A stretch of 64,000 bases of DNA, taken from Planobispora rosea. Its GTDB lineage: Bacteria > Actinomycetota > Actinomycetes > Streptosporangiales > Streptosporangiaceae. The stretch spans positions 21,664 through 85,663 of the forward strand of contig NZ_BMQP01000035.1 of NCBI RefSeq assembly GCF_014648175.1. Reading direction: 5' to 3'. Below the pieces are notes generated by a model, which was not told the DNA's origin, did not search any database, and was given only the letters and a program-made list of their open reading frames with translations. Of this stretch, positions 24,372 to 33,171 are shown in pieces; positions within the stretch are counted from its first letter, which is position 1; the number at the start of each line of letters is the position of its first letter. The position numbers and the translations under genes were made by a program.

Positions 24372-25577
24372 CGCGGCCTCGGCGGCGGCTACCGAGCGGG
24401 TCGTGACGCTCCGGCAGCTGAGGGCGACGGCCAGGACGCACAGCGCCGAGGCCGCGGTGAACACCGTCGGCAGACCGGCGACCGAGGCGAGCGCGCCGCC
24501 CCCGGCCGCGCCCAGCGGCATGGACCCCATGCCGATCAGACGGATGGCCGCGTTGACCCGGCCGAGCAGGTGCCCGGGGACGAGCCGCTGCCGCAGCGAG
24601 ACCCGCAGGACGTTGGTGGCGGCGCTGGTGGCGCCCAGGAACACGGCGGTGACGCCGACGGCGGGGACGGTGGGGACGAGGACGGGCACGAGCAGCAGGA
24701 CGCCGCCGGCCAGATCGGCGGTGACCAGTGTCCTGACCTGCCCGGCCCGCCGGGCGGTCCCGTTGGCCAGCAGCGATCCCGTCACGGCTCCGGCGGCCAG
24801 CGCCGCCATGAGGAGGCCGTACTGGCCGGGGGTGAGCCCCACCCGGGACTCCTCCCCGACGATCCACAGGACGAAGACCGCGAAATAGGCCGAGTTCGCG
24901 AAGTTGAGCATGCCTGACAGCAGGGCCAGATCCCGCAGGACCCGGTGGTTCCACAGGTGGCGGAGCCCTTCGGCGATGTCATGGCGGAGCGGCAGGGTGG
25001 AGGGTCTCTCGACCCGGAAACGCCCGCGCATGCCGAGCAGGGCGACTCCCGCCGCCGCGTAGAGCAGGGCGGGCACCCCGAACGCTGCAGCGGCGCCGGA
25101 GCCGACCAGGAGTCCGGCGGCGGGTCCTCCCAGGAAGTTGTTGCCGACGGTCTGCGCGGCGACGAGCTTGCCGTTGGCGTCGCCGAGCCGTTCCCGCGGC
25201 ACGGTCATCGGCACCACCGACTGCGCCGAGGTGTCGGCGAAGACCTCCCCGGCGCCGAGCAGCAGGGCTCCGGCCAGCAGTGCGGGCAGGGTGAGCATCC
25301 CCAGCCAGGCCGCCAGGACCAGTGCGGTCAGGACTGCGACCCGGGTCCACGTGGTCAGGACCAGGATCCGCCGCCGGTCGTGCCGGTCGGCGAGTGCGCC
25401 CGCGTGCAGGGAGAGCAGCAGCCAGGGGAGAGTGGCCGCCGCGCTGACGAGCGAGACGAGCAGCGGTGAACGGGTCAGTGTGATCGCCAGCAGGGGCATG
25501 GTCACGACGACGACGCCGTCGGCGGTGTTGGACAGGCCCGAGGACGCCCACAGCCAGCGGAAGGGTTTTCCGGCCAT
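24060..25577 (-). CDS. MFS transporter (MFS_3 type) with overlong C-terminus
   Basis: Residues 1-405 are a typical 12-helix MFS exporter of the EntS/macrolide type, with ADRHDRRRILVLTTWTR, GAGEVFADTSAQSVVP and RLVPGHLLGRVNAAIRLIG. After the last helix the frame does not stop in the intergenic space but continues about 100 residues antisense to the 3' end of the PucR-type gene. This stretch (GGERLGGPIEETGAQ…) looks like non-coding frame translation, so the native stop may have been lost. ATG 25577 has GGAG upstream. It is divergent from an ArsR-type repressor 67 bp away that probably controls it. Confidence 0.8.
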   Translation of the reverse strand: MAGKPFRWLWASSGLSNTADGVVVVTMPLLAITLTRSPLLVSLVSAAATLPWLLLSLHAGALADRHDRRRILVLTTWTRVAVLTALVLAAWLGMLTLPALLAGALLLGAGEVFADTSAQSVVPMTVPRERLGDANGKLVAAQTVGNNFLGGPAAGLLVGSGAAAAFGVPALLYAAAGVALLGMRGRFRVERPSTLPLRHDIAEGLRHLWNHRVLRDLALLSGMLNFANSAYFAVFVLWIVGEESRVGLTPGQYGLLMAALAAGAVTGSLLANGTARRAGQVRTLVTADLAGGVLLLVPVLVPTVPAVGVTAVFLGATSAATNVLRVSLRQRLVPGHLLGRVNAAIRLIGMGSMPLGAAGGGALASVAGLPTVFTAASALCVLAVALSCRSVTTRSVAAAEAASAPDLGGERLGGPIEETGAQDGGLQGETLGGIVGREAGETADPLQAIGHRPGADTELARRRALVPLRGEDGLQRVQQRFRTAPRLQQRTQHGRDQVVDGLPVA

Positions 25578-25644
25578 CGTTGTCTCCGCTAATGTGTAAG
25601 GGAAAGTGTGCAAAAGTTTATTTGCAAAGATATGGCTGCAATTG
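25578..25644. promoter_or_regulatory. Divergent promoter of the MFS and ArsR-type genes
   Basis: The 67-bp gap is unusually AT-rich for this genome and contains the repeated element TGCAA (GTGCAAAAG, TTTGCAAAG, GCTGCAATT) within 37 bases. This is consistent with a repressor-bound bidirectional promoter. Confidence 0.45.
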
Positions 25645-26298
25645 ATGGATGACAAGACCCCTGATCGCGCTCCCGGGTCGCTCGCCGGGAATCCGGCCCA
25701 CGAACTCGACGCGTCGGCGCTCAAAGGTCTCGCCCACCCGGTACGGCTTCAGCTGCTGGAACTGCTCGACCACCACGGTCCCGCCACGGCGACCCAGCTC
25801 GCCGCCCGTACCGGGGAGAACACCGGCTCGACGAGCTACCACCTGCGCCAGCTCGCCCGGCACGGCCTCATCGAGGAGGTGTCCGGGCGTGGGAAGGGCA
25901 AGGAGCGCTGGTGGCGCTCCCGGCGGTTCGGGTTCGACGGGGACCGGTTCCGCCGCGACCCCGACACGGCGCAGGCGGCGGAGTTCCTGCTCGCCGAACT
26001 GCTCCGCAAGCGCGGCGCCGAACTCGGCCGCTGGCTGGAGGAATCGCGGACCACTCCCCGCGAGTGGGTCGAGGCCACGGTCAACCTGCACGCCGTCGTG
26101 CGCATGACCCGGGAGGAGCTCGCCGGTCTCGTCCGGGAGGTCTCGCGGGTCGTCGACGCCCACGTCGAGAAGGTGCGGGGCCGTGAGGAGGACACCCCGG
26201 GCACCGCGCGGGTCATCGTCAACTTCGACGCCTTCCCCGTCGGTCTCGGCGGTCAGGACCCGCCGGAATCGACGGAATCGACGGAATCGACGGAATGA
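25645..26298 (+). CDS. ArsR-like winged-helix regulator
   Basis: 217 residues. The winged helix is at about 25-95: LKGLAHPVRLQLLELLDHHG, ATQLAARTGENTGSTSYHLR, then QLARHGLIEEVSGRGKGKERWW. A C-terminal helical domain follows. The protein ends in three copies of Glu-Ser-Thr encoded by a 9-bp tandem repeat (about 26268-26297). ATG 25645 lacks a clear ribosome site; an upstream start would add 13 residues inside the operator-like region. Regulator of the divergent MFS gene by position. Confidence 0.8.
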   Translation: MDDKTPDRAPGSLAGNPAHELDASALKGLAHPVRLQLLELLDHHGPATATQLAARTGENTGSTSYHLRQLARHGLIEEVSGRGKGKERWWRSRRFGFDGDRFRRDPDTAQAAEFLLAELLRKRGAELGRWLEESRTTPREWVEATVNLHAVVRMTREELAGLVREVSRVVDAHVEKVRGREEDTPGTARVIVNFDAFPVGLGGQDPPESTESTESTE

Positions 26299-26338
26299 CG
26301 TACGGCCGCCGCCTCGGAGACGAGGCGGCGGCCGTACG
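26299..26338. terminator. Bidirectional terminator hairpin
   Basis: A perfect 18-bp stem with a GAGA tetraloop (arms 26299-26316 and 26321-26338) starting directly after the ArsR-type stop. It faces the convergent quinone oxidoreductase gene and can serve both strands. Confidence 0.85.
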
Positions 26339-26387
26339 GGAACGCGCGTCGGGGGAGGGGCGGGGATCTGCCGGCGGTGCGGCGGGC

Positions 26388-27347
26388 TCAGGGGATGAGC
26401 AGGACCTTGCCGGTGGTACGGCGGGCCTCAAGGTCCTCGTGGGCGCGGGCCGCCTCGGACAGGGGGTAGCGGCGGGAGATGTGCACCCGCAGCTCACCGG
26501 AGGCCACCCAGCCGAAGATGTCGGAGGCCCGCCAGGCCAGCTCGTCACGGGTGGCGATGTAGGCCGCCAGGGTGGGCCGGGTCAGGAACAGCGAGCCTCC
26601 CCTGGCCAGGACCTGGGGATCGACCGGCGGGACCGGGCCGCTGGCCTGGCCGTACAGGGCCATCATGCCGCGCGGGCGCAGGGCGGCCAGGCTCTCCTCG
26701 AAGGTGGTCGCGCCCACGCCGTCGTAGACGACGTGCACCCCCGAGCCGGTCAGGTCGCGGACGGCGTCGGCGAAGCCCCGGTAGCGCAGGACCTCGTCGG
26801 CCCCCGCCTGCCGGGCCAGCTCCTCCTTCTCCTCGGTGGAGACGGTGCCGATCACCCGGGCTCCGCGGAGTTTGGCGATCTGGACGAGCAGCAGGCCCAT
26901 GCCCCCGGCCGCCGCGTGCACCAGAACGTCGTCGCCCGGCCGCACCTCGTGCACCGAGTGGGTCAGGTAGTGCGCGGTGAGGCCCTGGAGACTGACGGCC
27001 GCCGCGACCTCCGGCTCGACCCCCTCAGGGAGCACGAGCAGGTGGGAGACCGGCACCACGGCCCTCTCGGCGTAGCTGCCCATCACGTTCGCCCAGGCCA
27101 CCTTGTCGCCGACGGAAACGCCCTCCACGTCCTCGCCGACCGCGGCGACCGTGCCCGCGCCCTCGTTGCCGGGGACGAAGGGGAGCGAGAGCGGGTAGCG
27201 GCCGATCCGGTGGTAGACGTCGATGAAGTTCACGCCGCTGGCGGTGACGTCGACCAGGACGTCACCGGGGTTCAGCTCGGGCTCCGGGCAGTCCGAGTAG
27301 GTGAGGACCTCGGGGCCGCCGGTGGCGGAGACGACTATGGCGCGCAT
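26388..27347 (-). CDS. NADPH:quinone oxidoreductase-like (MDR family)
   Basis: 319 residues, the usual size. It lacks zinc ligands, as quinone reductases do. Signatures are SGVNFIDVYHRIGRYPLSLPFVPGNEGAG, VHAAAGGMGLLLVQIAKLRGA (the NADPH-binding A-A-x-x-G-x-x-G loop) and VYDGVGATTFEESL. MRAIVV at 27347 is preceded by AAGGAG nine bases upstream; an upstream in-frame start at 27407 lacks one. It reduces quinones or alpha,beta-unsaturated carbonyls in the cytoplasm. Confidence 0.88.
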   Translation of the reverse strand: MRAIVVSATGGPEVLTYSDCPEPELNPGDVLVDVTASGVNFIDVYHRIGRYPLSLPFVPGNEGAGTVAAVGEDVEGVSVGDKVAWANVMGSYAERAVVPVSHLLVLPEGVEPEVAAAVSLQGLTAHYLTHSVHEVRPGDDVLVHAAAGGMGLLLVQIAKLRGARVIGTVSTEEKEELARQAGADEVLRYRGFADAVRDLTGSGVHVVYDGVGATTFEESLAALRPRGMMALYGQASGPVPPVDPQVLARGGSLFLTRPTLAAYIATRDELAWRASDIFGWVASGELRVHISRRYPLSEAARAHEDLEARRTTGKVLLIP

Positions 27348-27456
27348 CGTGCCGGACTCCTTCGTTCGGGCGAGTGATTCGGTCATCCCCAACTCAGATC
27401 CGATCATTCGTTGTTCCCCCGGAGCGGATCTCCGGGAACCGCGCGGAGCCGGGCCG

Positions 27457-29379
27457 TCAGGGCTGCTTCTTCGCGGTGGCCGGGCCGTGCATCGTGAAGT
27501 TGTCGTAGGACGTCTTCAGGACGGCGCCGCTCTTCTCCTCCACCCTGACGATCATGCCGACCTCCCCGGCGGGCAGCGGGTTCTCGTCCAGGACGGAGTG
27601 CACCCGCTCACCGTTGACCCACATGCTCAGGCGCACGCCGTCCTGGCCGCCCGAGCACTCGGCCTGGAGCCGGACGGGCTTGCCCTTCTCCAGCTCCAGC
27701 TGGACCGGCTCGCTGAGGTCGCCCCCGGCGCTCTTGACGGCCCGGCGGACCCGGGCCTTGCCGGAGGTGTCCAGTAGGAACTCGTACCGGGTCGCCTCGG
27801 TGTCGTCATCGCCCCGGCAGAAGAGCCCGTACTCGCCGGTGCCGGAGCTGCCGCCGCGGACGGTGACGTCCACGCCGAGGAGGAGCCGCGCCGGGATGGC
27901 GGGCGTGGGGGTGACCGAAGGGTCGGGGGTGGGGACGGGCGTGGGGGAGGGCTCGGTCAGGAAGGGGACGGGCGCGGGCACGCGCCGGATCCGGTCGTCG
28001 CCGTTCACGTCGATCGCGTAGTAGCCCTCGGGCGCGTGGCCGTACTTGATCGTCTGCCCGTCGTACTTGCCGCCGAGCCAGCCGCTGCTCTGGGTGAAGT
28101 CGTCCTGGTAGAGCAGGGTCAGATCCGTCGGAGGGCCGCCGGAGGCGAGCGCGAGGTAACCGCCGACCCCGAGGGCCGCCGCGACCAGGGCCGCGACCGT
28201 CGCCCCGATCACGACCTTCTTCCGCCTGGCGTCCGGGGCGCGGGAGCCGGGGGCGGCCTGGCCGGGGCCGGACGTGTGCGTCTCGCCGGGCGGCCACGCG
28301 GCGGTCGGCCCGGTCTGCCCGGGACCGCCGGAATGGGGGGCCTGTCCGCCGTGGAAGGTCTGGCCCGCGTGAAGCGTCTGGCCCGTGTGGGTCTGCCCGG
28401 ACCGGTGCGACGGCCCGGCCTGTACGGCACCCGTCCACGGGATGGTCCCGTGCGGCGCGGGCGGACTCTGCGGCGCGGAAGGATTCTGGGACGCGGAAGA
28501 TCCCTGCGGAGCGGAAGGGCTCTGCTGCCACACCGCCTGTACGGAGTGCGCCGTCTGCTCCGGAGCCGCCGAGCGGCCGACCAGATGGTCGAGCACCTGC
28601 TGGGCGGTGGGACGGCGGCCCGGCTCCTTGTCCATGGCGTACGCGACCAGCTCGCGCAGGCCGGGCTCCATGCCCTCCAGCACGGGGTCGGTGTTGAGCA
28701 CCTGGTAGAGCACCGCGTGCAGCGCCTCGCCGCCGAACGGCGGCCGGCCGCTCGCGGCGAAGGCCACCAGGCAGCCCCAGGAGAACACGTCGCAGGCGGG
28801 GGAGACCGGCTCGCCGCGCAGCACCTCCGGAGCCATGTAACGCGGGGTCCCGATCACCTCGCCGGTCCCGGTCACCCCGCTGAGCGTGTCGAGGGCGCGG
28901 GCGATGCCGAAGTCGATCACCCGGGGGCCGACCGTGGAGAGCAGCACGTTGGACGGCTTGAGATCGCGGTGCACGACCCCCGCGCCGTGGATCGCGGTCA
29001 GCGCGGTGGCCACACCGACCGCGAGCGCGTCGAGGCTGGAGCCTCGGAGCGGACCGCCCGAGCGGACGGCCTCCTCCAGGTTGGGGCCGGGCACGAACTC
29101 GGTGACCACGTAGAGCTGGTCGCCGTCGAGCGCCGCGTCCAGCACCGCGGCCGTGCAGAACCGCCGGACCCGCCGGGCGGCGTCGGCCTCCCGGCGGAAG
29201 CGCATCCGGAACTGCTCGTGCTGGCTGTACTCCGAGTTGATCACCTTGATGGCGACCTGCTGCCCGTCGGGAGCCTGGCCGAGGTAGACGGTGCCCATGC
29301 CGCCCCGGCCCAGCCGGCCGAGCACTCGGTACTGTCCGATCTGGAGGGGATCACCCGGACTGAGGTTGTTCACCGTCAT
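27457..29379 (-). CDS. Membrane-anchored Ser/Thr protein kinase (PknB-type) with extracellular domain
   Basis: 640 residues. The Hanks kinase domain spans 15-270: GRLGRGGMGTVYLG, catalytic Lys45 in VAIKVI, HRDLKPSN with Asp139, DFG at 156-158, GTPRYMAPEV. A long Gln/Ser/Pro/Gly-rich juxtamembrane region with repeated GQT motifs follows, then one transmembrane helix (about 390-415). The extracellular part (about 425-640) begins LLYQDDFTQSSGWLGG and looks like a lectin/glucanase-type beta-sandwich rather than PASTA repeats. ATG 29379 has GGCAGG upstream; a GTG seven codons earlier is possible. It lies 36 bp after the HAD gene on the same strand. Confidence 0.88.
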   Translation of the reverse strand: MTVNNLSPGDPLQIGQYRVLGRLGRGGMGTVYLGQAPDGQQVAIKVINSEYSQHEQFRMRFRREADAARRVRRFCTAAVLDAALDGDQLYVVTEFVPGPNLEEAVRSGGPLRGSSLDALAVGVATALTAIHGAGVVHRDLKPSNVLLSTVGPRVIDFGIARALDTLSGVTGTGEVIGTPRYMAPEVLRGEPVSPACDVFSWGCLVAFAASGRPPFGGEALHAVLYQVLNTDPVLEGMEPGLRELVAYAMDKEPGRRPTAQQVLDHLVGRSAAPEQTAHSVQAVWQQSPSAPQGSSASQNPSAPQSPPAPHGTIPWTGAVQAGPSHRSGQTHTGQTLHAGQTFHGGQAPHSGGPGQTGPTAAWPPGETHTSGPGQAAPGSRAPDARRKKVVIGATVAALVAAALGVGGYLALASGGPPTDLTLLYQDDFTQSSGWLGGKYDGQTIKYGHAPEGYYAIDVNGDDRIRRVPAPVPFLTEPSPTPVPTPDPSVTPTPAIPARLLLGVDVTVRGGSSGTGEYGLFCRGDDDTEATRYEFLLDTSGKARVRRAVKSAGGDLSEPVQLELEKGKPVRLQAECSGGQDGVRLSMWVNGERVHSVLDENPLPAGEVGMIVRVEEKSGAVLKTSYDNFTMHGPATAKKQP

Positions 29380-29415
29380 ACCTGCCGCTTGTGCCGTCAC
29401 GTAAGGTGGCTCAGC

Positions 29416-30210
29416 CTACCGAGATCTCCCCGCCGCCAGCAGTCGCAGCGTCGACAGGTCCACCTGCTCCAGGCTCTCCACGGTCATGGCCACGTCGTAC
29501 GGCGCCGCCCCGGGCCCGGCCGGGAGGGATTGCGCCGTTCCGGGACGGTGCGAGGACACCGCCACCACCCGGCACCCGGCCGTGCGGGCCGCCGCGATGC
29601 CGGTGGGGCTGTCCTCCACGGCCACGCAGTCTCCCGGCTCCACCCCCAGCCCGGCCGCCGCCCTCAGGTAGGGGTCGGGCGCGGGCTTGGCGCGTCCGGC
29701 GTCCTCGGCGGCCACCACCAGGCGGAACCGTCCGGCCCCGACCGTGCGGAGAACGATGTCCACGATCCGCCGGGGAGAGGCGCTGACCAGGGCGATCGGC
29801 ACGCCCGCCGCGCCGAGGCCGTCCAGGAGCCGCAGCGCGCCGGGCAGGGGAGTGACCCCGGCCGCGACCCGCTCGGCGAAGGCGTCGGTGAGCCGGGCCG
29901 CGACCGTCTCGACCCTCTCCGCCGGCTCCGTGGTCTCGGCCGTCTCCGCGGTCCCTGCCTCCCTCGTCTTCTCCACGGTCTCCGCCCTGTCCACCGCCGG
30001 GGTCCCCGGCCCGCGCCCGTGTCCGCTTCTCGCGCGCCGTACCAGGTGCGCGGCGGTGTGCTCGACCGGGCGGCCCAGCACGGCCTCGCCGTCCGTCCCG
30101 GTCAGCTCCACGCCCAGCTCCCCGGCGACCGCCGCGCACGCCTCCCACCACAGTTCCTCGGTGTCCACGAGTGTCCCGTCCATGTCGAACAGGACGGCCC
30201 GCAGGCTCAC
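29416..30210 (-). CDS. HAD-family hydrolase (phosphoglucomutase/phosphatase-like)
   Basis: 264 residues. The HAD motifs are complete: FDMDGTLVDTEE (8-19; nucleophile and acid Asp), VSASPRR with the motif II Ser, AKPAPDPYLRAA with the motif III Lys, and VAVEDSPTGIAAARTAG. A 35-residue Glu/Thr/Ala-rich insertion (TREAGTAETAETTEPAERVET) sits in the cap domain and is unusual. GTG 30210 overlaps the ATPase stop (GTGA), placing it last in the import operon. The substrate may be a phosphate ester derived from the imported compound. Confidence 0.85.
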   Translation of the reverse strand: MSLRAVLFDMDGTLVDTEELWWEACAAVAGELGVELTGTDGEAVLGRPVEHTAAHLVRRARSGHGRGPGTPAVDRAETVEKTREAGTAETAETTEPAERVETVAARLTDAFAERVAAGVTPLPGALRLLDGLGAAGVPIALVSASPRRIVDIVLRTVGAGRFRLVVAAEDAGRAKPAPDPYLRAAAGLGVEPGDCVAVEDSPTGIAAARTAGCRVVAVSSHRPGTAQSLPAGPGAAPYDVAMTVESLEQVDLSTLRLLAAGRSR

Positions 30211-31364
30211 CCCGCGTCTCGCCGTACGGCGGCGCCTGCGGTGAGGGGAGCGGGGGAGGGACGGGCGGAGGGGGCGACCAGGACGGGGCGGCGGACGAGG
30301 TCGACCGTCACCGGGGTGCCGGGGGCGAGCCGTACCGCGTCGTGCCCCGGGACGTCGGCGAGGAGCTCCACGTCGCCGAGCCGGATCCGGAGCCGGGCGG
30401 AGGAGCCGCGGAACGACGAGGCCACGACGACCGCCCGGCCACCGGAGCCGGGGGACTCCCGGCCTGCCGCGGCGGGTTCCCGGTCCTCGCCGGCGGAGGG
30501 ACCGTCGCCGGCCATGGGCGTGACGACCACGGCCTCCGGCCGTACCAGCACGTCCACCTCCGGCCCCTCCGGGATCGGGCCGTCCACGGGCAGGAGCCGG
30601 CCCAGGACCGTGACCCCGCCGCCGGACAGGCGGCCGGGAAGGTGGTTCATGGCGCCGACGAACTCGGCCACGAACGGCGTCGCGGGCCGGTCGTAGATCT
30701 CGGCGGGCGATCCGGCCTGCTCCAGCCGCCCGGCGCGGAGGACCGCGACCCGGTCGGCGATCGACAGCGCCTCCTCCTGGTCGTGCGTCACGAAGATCGT
30801 GGTGATGCCGAGGTCGAGCTGGAGCCGGCGGATCTCCTCCCGCAGAGTGACGCGGACCTTGGCGTCCAGGGCCGAGAGCGGTTCGTCGAGCAGGAGCACC
30901 CGCGGTTCCAGCGCCAGCGCCCGCGCGAGGGCGACGCGCTGCTGCTGGCCGCCGGAGAGCTCGTGCGGGTAGCGCCCGCCGTGCTCGGGCAGGCCGACCA
31001 GCTCCAGCAGCTCGGCCGCGCGGGCGTGCCGCCGGGCGGCGGGCACCTTGCGCACCCGCAGGCCGAACGCCACGTTGTCGCGGGCGTTCAGGTTGGGGAA
31101 GAGCGAGTAGGACTGGAAGACCATGCCCGCGTCCCTGCGGTTGGCGGGCAGGCGGGTGATGTCCTTGCCGTCGATCAGCACCGCGCCCGCGTCGGGGTGC
31201 TCGAAGCCCGCGACGCAGCGCAGCGCCGTGGTCTTGCCGCAGCCCGACGGGCCGAGCAGCGCCATCAGCTCGCCGGGCTCGACGGCGAGGTCCAGCCCGT
31301 CCAGGGCGACCGTGGAGCCGAACACCCGGCGCAGTCCCCGGAACTCGACGCCGGAGGTCTTCAT
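30207..31364 (-). CDS. ABC importer ATPase (Fe3+/phosphonate/polyamine type)
   Basis: 385 residues. Walker A GPSGCGKTTA, Q-loop MVFQSYSLFPNLNARDNVAFGL, signature LSGGQQQRVALARAL, Walker B VLLLDEPLSALD and H-loop VTHDQEEAL are all intact. The C-terminal 140 residues form a TOBE-type regulatory domain with a Gly/Glu-rich insertion. ATG 31364 is in a TGATG one-base overlap with the permease stop, with AAAGGA as ribosome site. It energises the two permeases upstream. Confidence 0.92.
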   Translation of the reverse strand: MKTSGVEFRGLRRVFGSTVALDGLDLAVEPGELMALLGPSGCGKTTALRCVAGFEHPDAGAVLIDGKDITRLPANRRDAGMVFQSYSLFPNLNARDNVAFGLRVRKVPAARRHARAAELLELVGLPEHGGRYPHELSGGQQQRVALARALALEPRVLLLDEPLSALDAKVRVTLREEIRRLQLDLGITTIFVTHDQEEALSIADRVAVLRAGRLEQAGSPAEIYDRPATPFVAEFVGAMNHLPGRLSGGGVTVLGRLLPVDGPIPEGPEVDVLVRPEAVVVTPMAGDGPSAGEDREPAAAGRESPGSGGRAVVVASSFRGSSARLRIRLGDVELLADVPGHDAVRLAPGTPVTVDLVRRPVLVAPSARPSPAPLTAGAAVRRDAG

Positions 31365-32245
31365 CACGCGTCCTTTCGCTTGGTTCCCGCGCCGGACAGG
31401 ACCAGCAGCAGCAACCAGGTGATCAACAGGCTGAGGATCGAGACGGCCACCGAGAGCCGGCCGTTCGCCCCGGAGACCGTCACGATCCAGACCGGGAAGG
31501 TCTGGTAGCCCAACAGCGCCGCGACGGTGTACTCGCCGAGCACGAGCGCCAGGGTGAGGAACGAGGCCGAGGCGATGGCCGGGCGCAGGTTGGGGATGAT
31601 CACTCGGAACATCACGTGCGGCCACGAGGCGCCCAGGTTGCGGGCGGCCTCCACGAGCGTGCGCACGTCGACGGCGCGCAACCCGGCGTCCAGCGACCGG
31701 TGGACGAACGGCAGGGCCAGCACCACGTAGGCCATGACGAGCACCACGGGGAACGTCTCGTCCTGGATCGCGATCAACGTCGCCCAGAACGGCGTCGCGG
31801 CCAGGTAGTCGGGTCCCCAGCGCAGCACGGTGCTGATCCCGGTCACGAAGGTGATCGGCGGGACGACCAGCGGGAGCGTGCAGACCACCTCCAGCACCGG
31901 CCGGAGCCGGGGTGCGCCGAGCCGTACGGCGAGCAGCGCCGGCAGGGTGAGCGCCAGCACCACCGCGATCGTGGCCGCGGCCAGGGCGAGGGAGAGCAGC
32001 ATGCTCGCCGCGAAGCCCTCGGCGGAGAGGATCTCCGCGTAGGTGGACAGCGAGAAGCCCTGCTGCTCGCTGTGGACGGTGAACCAGAACGAGGCGCCCA
32101 TGGGGACCAGGAAGTAGGCCGCCGCGACGATCAGGACGACCCCGCGCCAGACACGCCTGCGTGCCGGGCGCCCCGGGCGAGCCGGCGCCCCCGCCGCGGG
32201 GGCCTCGCCGGCGTCTCCCGGAAGGATCGGGGTCACCGCAGCCAT
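31364..32245 (-). CDS. ABC importer permease, second subunit
   Basis: 293 residues with six helices, the first after a 30-residue Pro/Ala-rich tail. The cytoplasmic EAA loop reads VEAARNLGASWPHVMFRVIIPNLRPAI, contacting the ATPase. Family: BPD_transp_1. It overlaps the first permease gene by 13 bp. Confidence 0.9.
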   Translation of the reverse strand: MAAVTPILPGDAGEAPAAGAPARPGRPARRRVWRGVVLIVAAAYFLVPMGASFWFTVHSEQQGFSLSTYAEILSAEGFAASMLLSLALAAATIAVVLALTLPALLAVRLGAPRLRPVLEVVCTLPLVVPPITFVTGISTVLRWGPDYLAATPFWATLIAIQDETFPVVLVMAYVVLALPFVHRSLDAGLRAVDVRTLVEAARNLGASWPHVMFRVIIPNLRPAIASASFLTLALVLGEYTVAALLGYQTFPVWIVTVSGANGRLSVAVSILSLLITWLLLLVLSGAGTKRKDA

Positions 32246-33171
32246 CGGCCGCTCCTCCTCTGCAGGGGCAGATAGACCGCCATCACGAGCGCCGCCACGA
32301 TGATCATGTCGAGGCTGAGCGCGAGGGCGATGTTCTCGTGGCCGATCAGCACGTCACCGGTGAGCGCGTCGGCGATCTGCAGGGTGACCAGGGGGACGGT
32401 GCTGCCGACCATGGCCTTGGCGGTGGCGTAGGCGGCGAAGGCGCCGCCGAACAGCAGCACCGTGCCGCCGAGCAGCGAGGGGGTCAGCACGGGCACGCCG
32501 ACGTGCCGCCAGTACTGCCAGGCGGTGGCGCCGCTGTTGCTCGCCGCCTCCCGCCACTGCGCCTTCAGCCCGTCCAGGGCGGGCACCATGACCAGCACCA
32601 TCAGCGGGACCGAGAAGTACAGGTAGACCACCGCCAGGCCCCAGAAGGTGTAGAGGCTCCAGCCGTGGGCGTCCAGCCCGAAAGCCTGGGTGAGAACACC
32701 CGAGTTGCCCAGTGTGGCGACCCAGGTGAACGCCAGCGGCACGCCCCCGAAGTTGGCCAGCACGCCCGAGGCGGTCAGCACCGTCTCGCGCAGCGCCCGG
32801 AACCGGGAGGTGACCACGGCCTGGGCGAGGAAGGTGCCCAGCACCGCGCCGAGCAGCGCGACCACGGCGGACAGCTGCACGCTGCTGACCAGGGTGTTCA
32901 GATAGGCGCCCTGGAGGCTCCCGGCCACGTTGGCGGTGCTGAAGGACGAGAGCCGGGTCTCCGGGTCCCGGACGGTGAAGGCGCCCAGCAGCAGCGCGAC
33001 CGCCGGGATCCCGAACGCGACCGCGGTGAAGGCGAGCAGGGGGACGGCCGCCGGCCAGCTCCCGGGCCGGTTGCGGCCGCCGCGGACCCGGGCGCGGCGG
33101 CCACCGCTCGCAGCGGCCGCGCGCCCGGTCTCCCCGGTCTCCCCGGGGTCTCCGGTGAGAGAGACCATCAT
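32233..33171 (-). CDS. ABC importer permease, first subunit
   Basis: 312 residues, six or seven helices. EAA loop: REAASNSGATAWQYWRHVGVPVLTPSL. The start is a double ATG (33171 and 33168) overlapping the binding-protein stop. It pairs with the next permease as a heterodimeric channel. The N-terminal 35 residues are Gly/Arg-rich and cytoplasmic. Confidence 0.9.
   Translation of the reverse strand: MMVSLTGDPGETGETGRAAAASGGRRARVRGGRNRPGSWPAAVPLLAFTAVAFGIPAVALLLGAFTVRDPETRLSSFSTANVAGSLQGAYLNTLVSSVQLSAVVALLGAVLGTFLAQAVVTSRFRALRETVLTASGVLANFGGVPLAFTWVATLGNSGVLTQAFGLDAHGWSLYTFWGLAVVYLYFSVPLMVLVMVPALDGLKAQWREAASNSGATAWQYWRHVGVPVLTPSLLGGTVLLFGGAFAAYATAKAMVGSTVPLVTLQIADALTGDVLIGHENIALALSLDMIIVAALVMAVYLPLQRRSGRWLR

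Noticed and set aside
26268..26297. Functional Glu-Ser-Thr repeat as phosphorylation tail
   Set aside because: Three 9-bp units at the end of the ArsR-type gene are explained by simple slippage; there is no further evidence.
28036..30696. An 886-residue plus-strand open frame across the kinase and HAD genes
   Set aside because: Antisense to clear kinase, HAD and ATPase motifs; the translation is Arg/Gly/Pro-rich without any domain.
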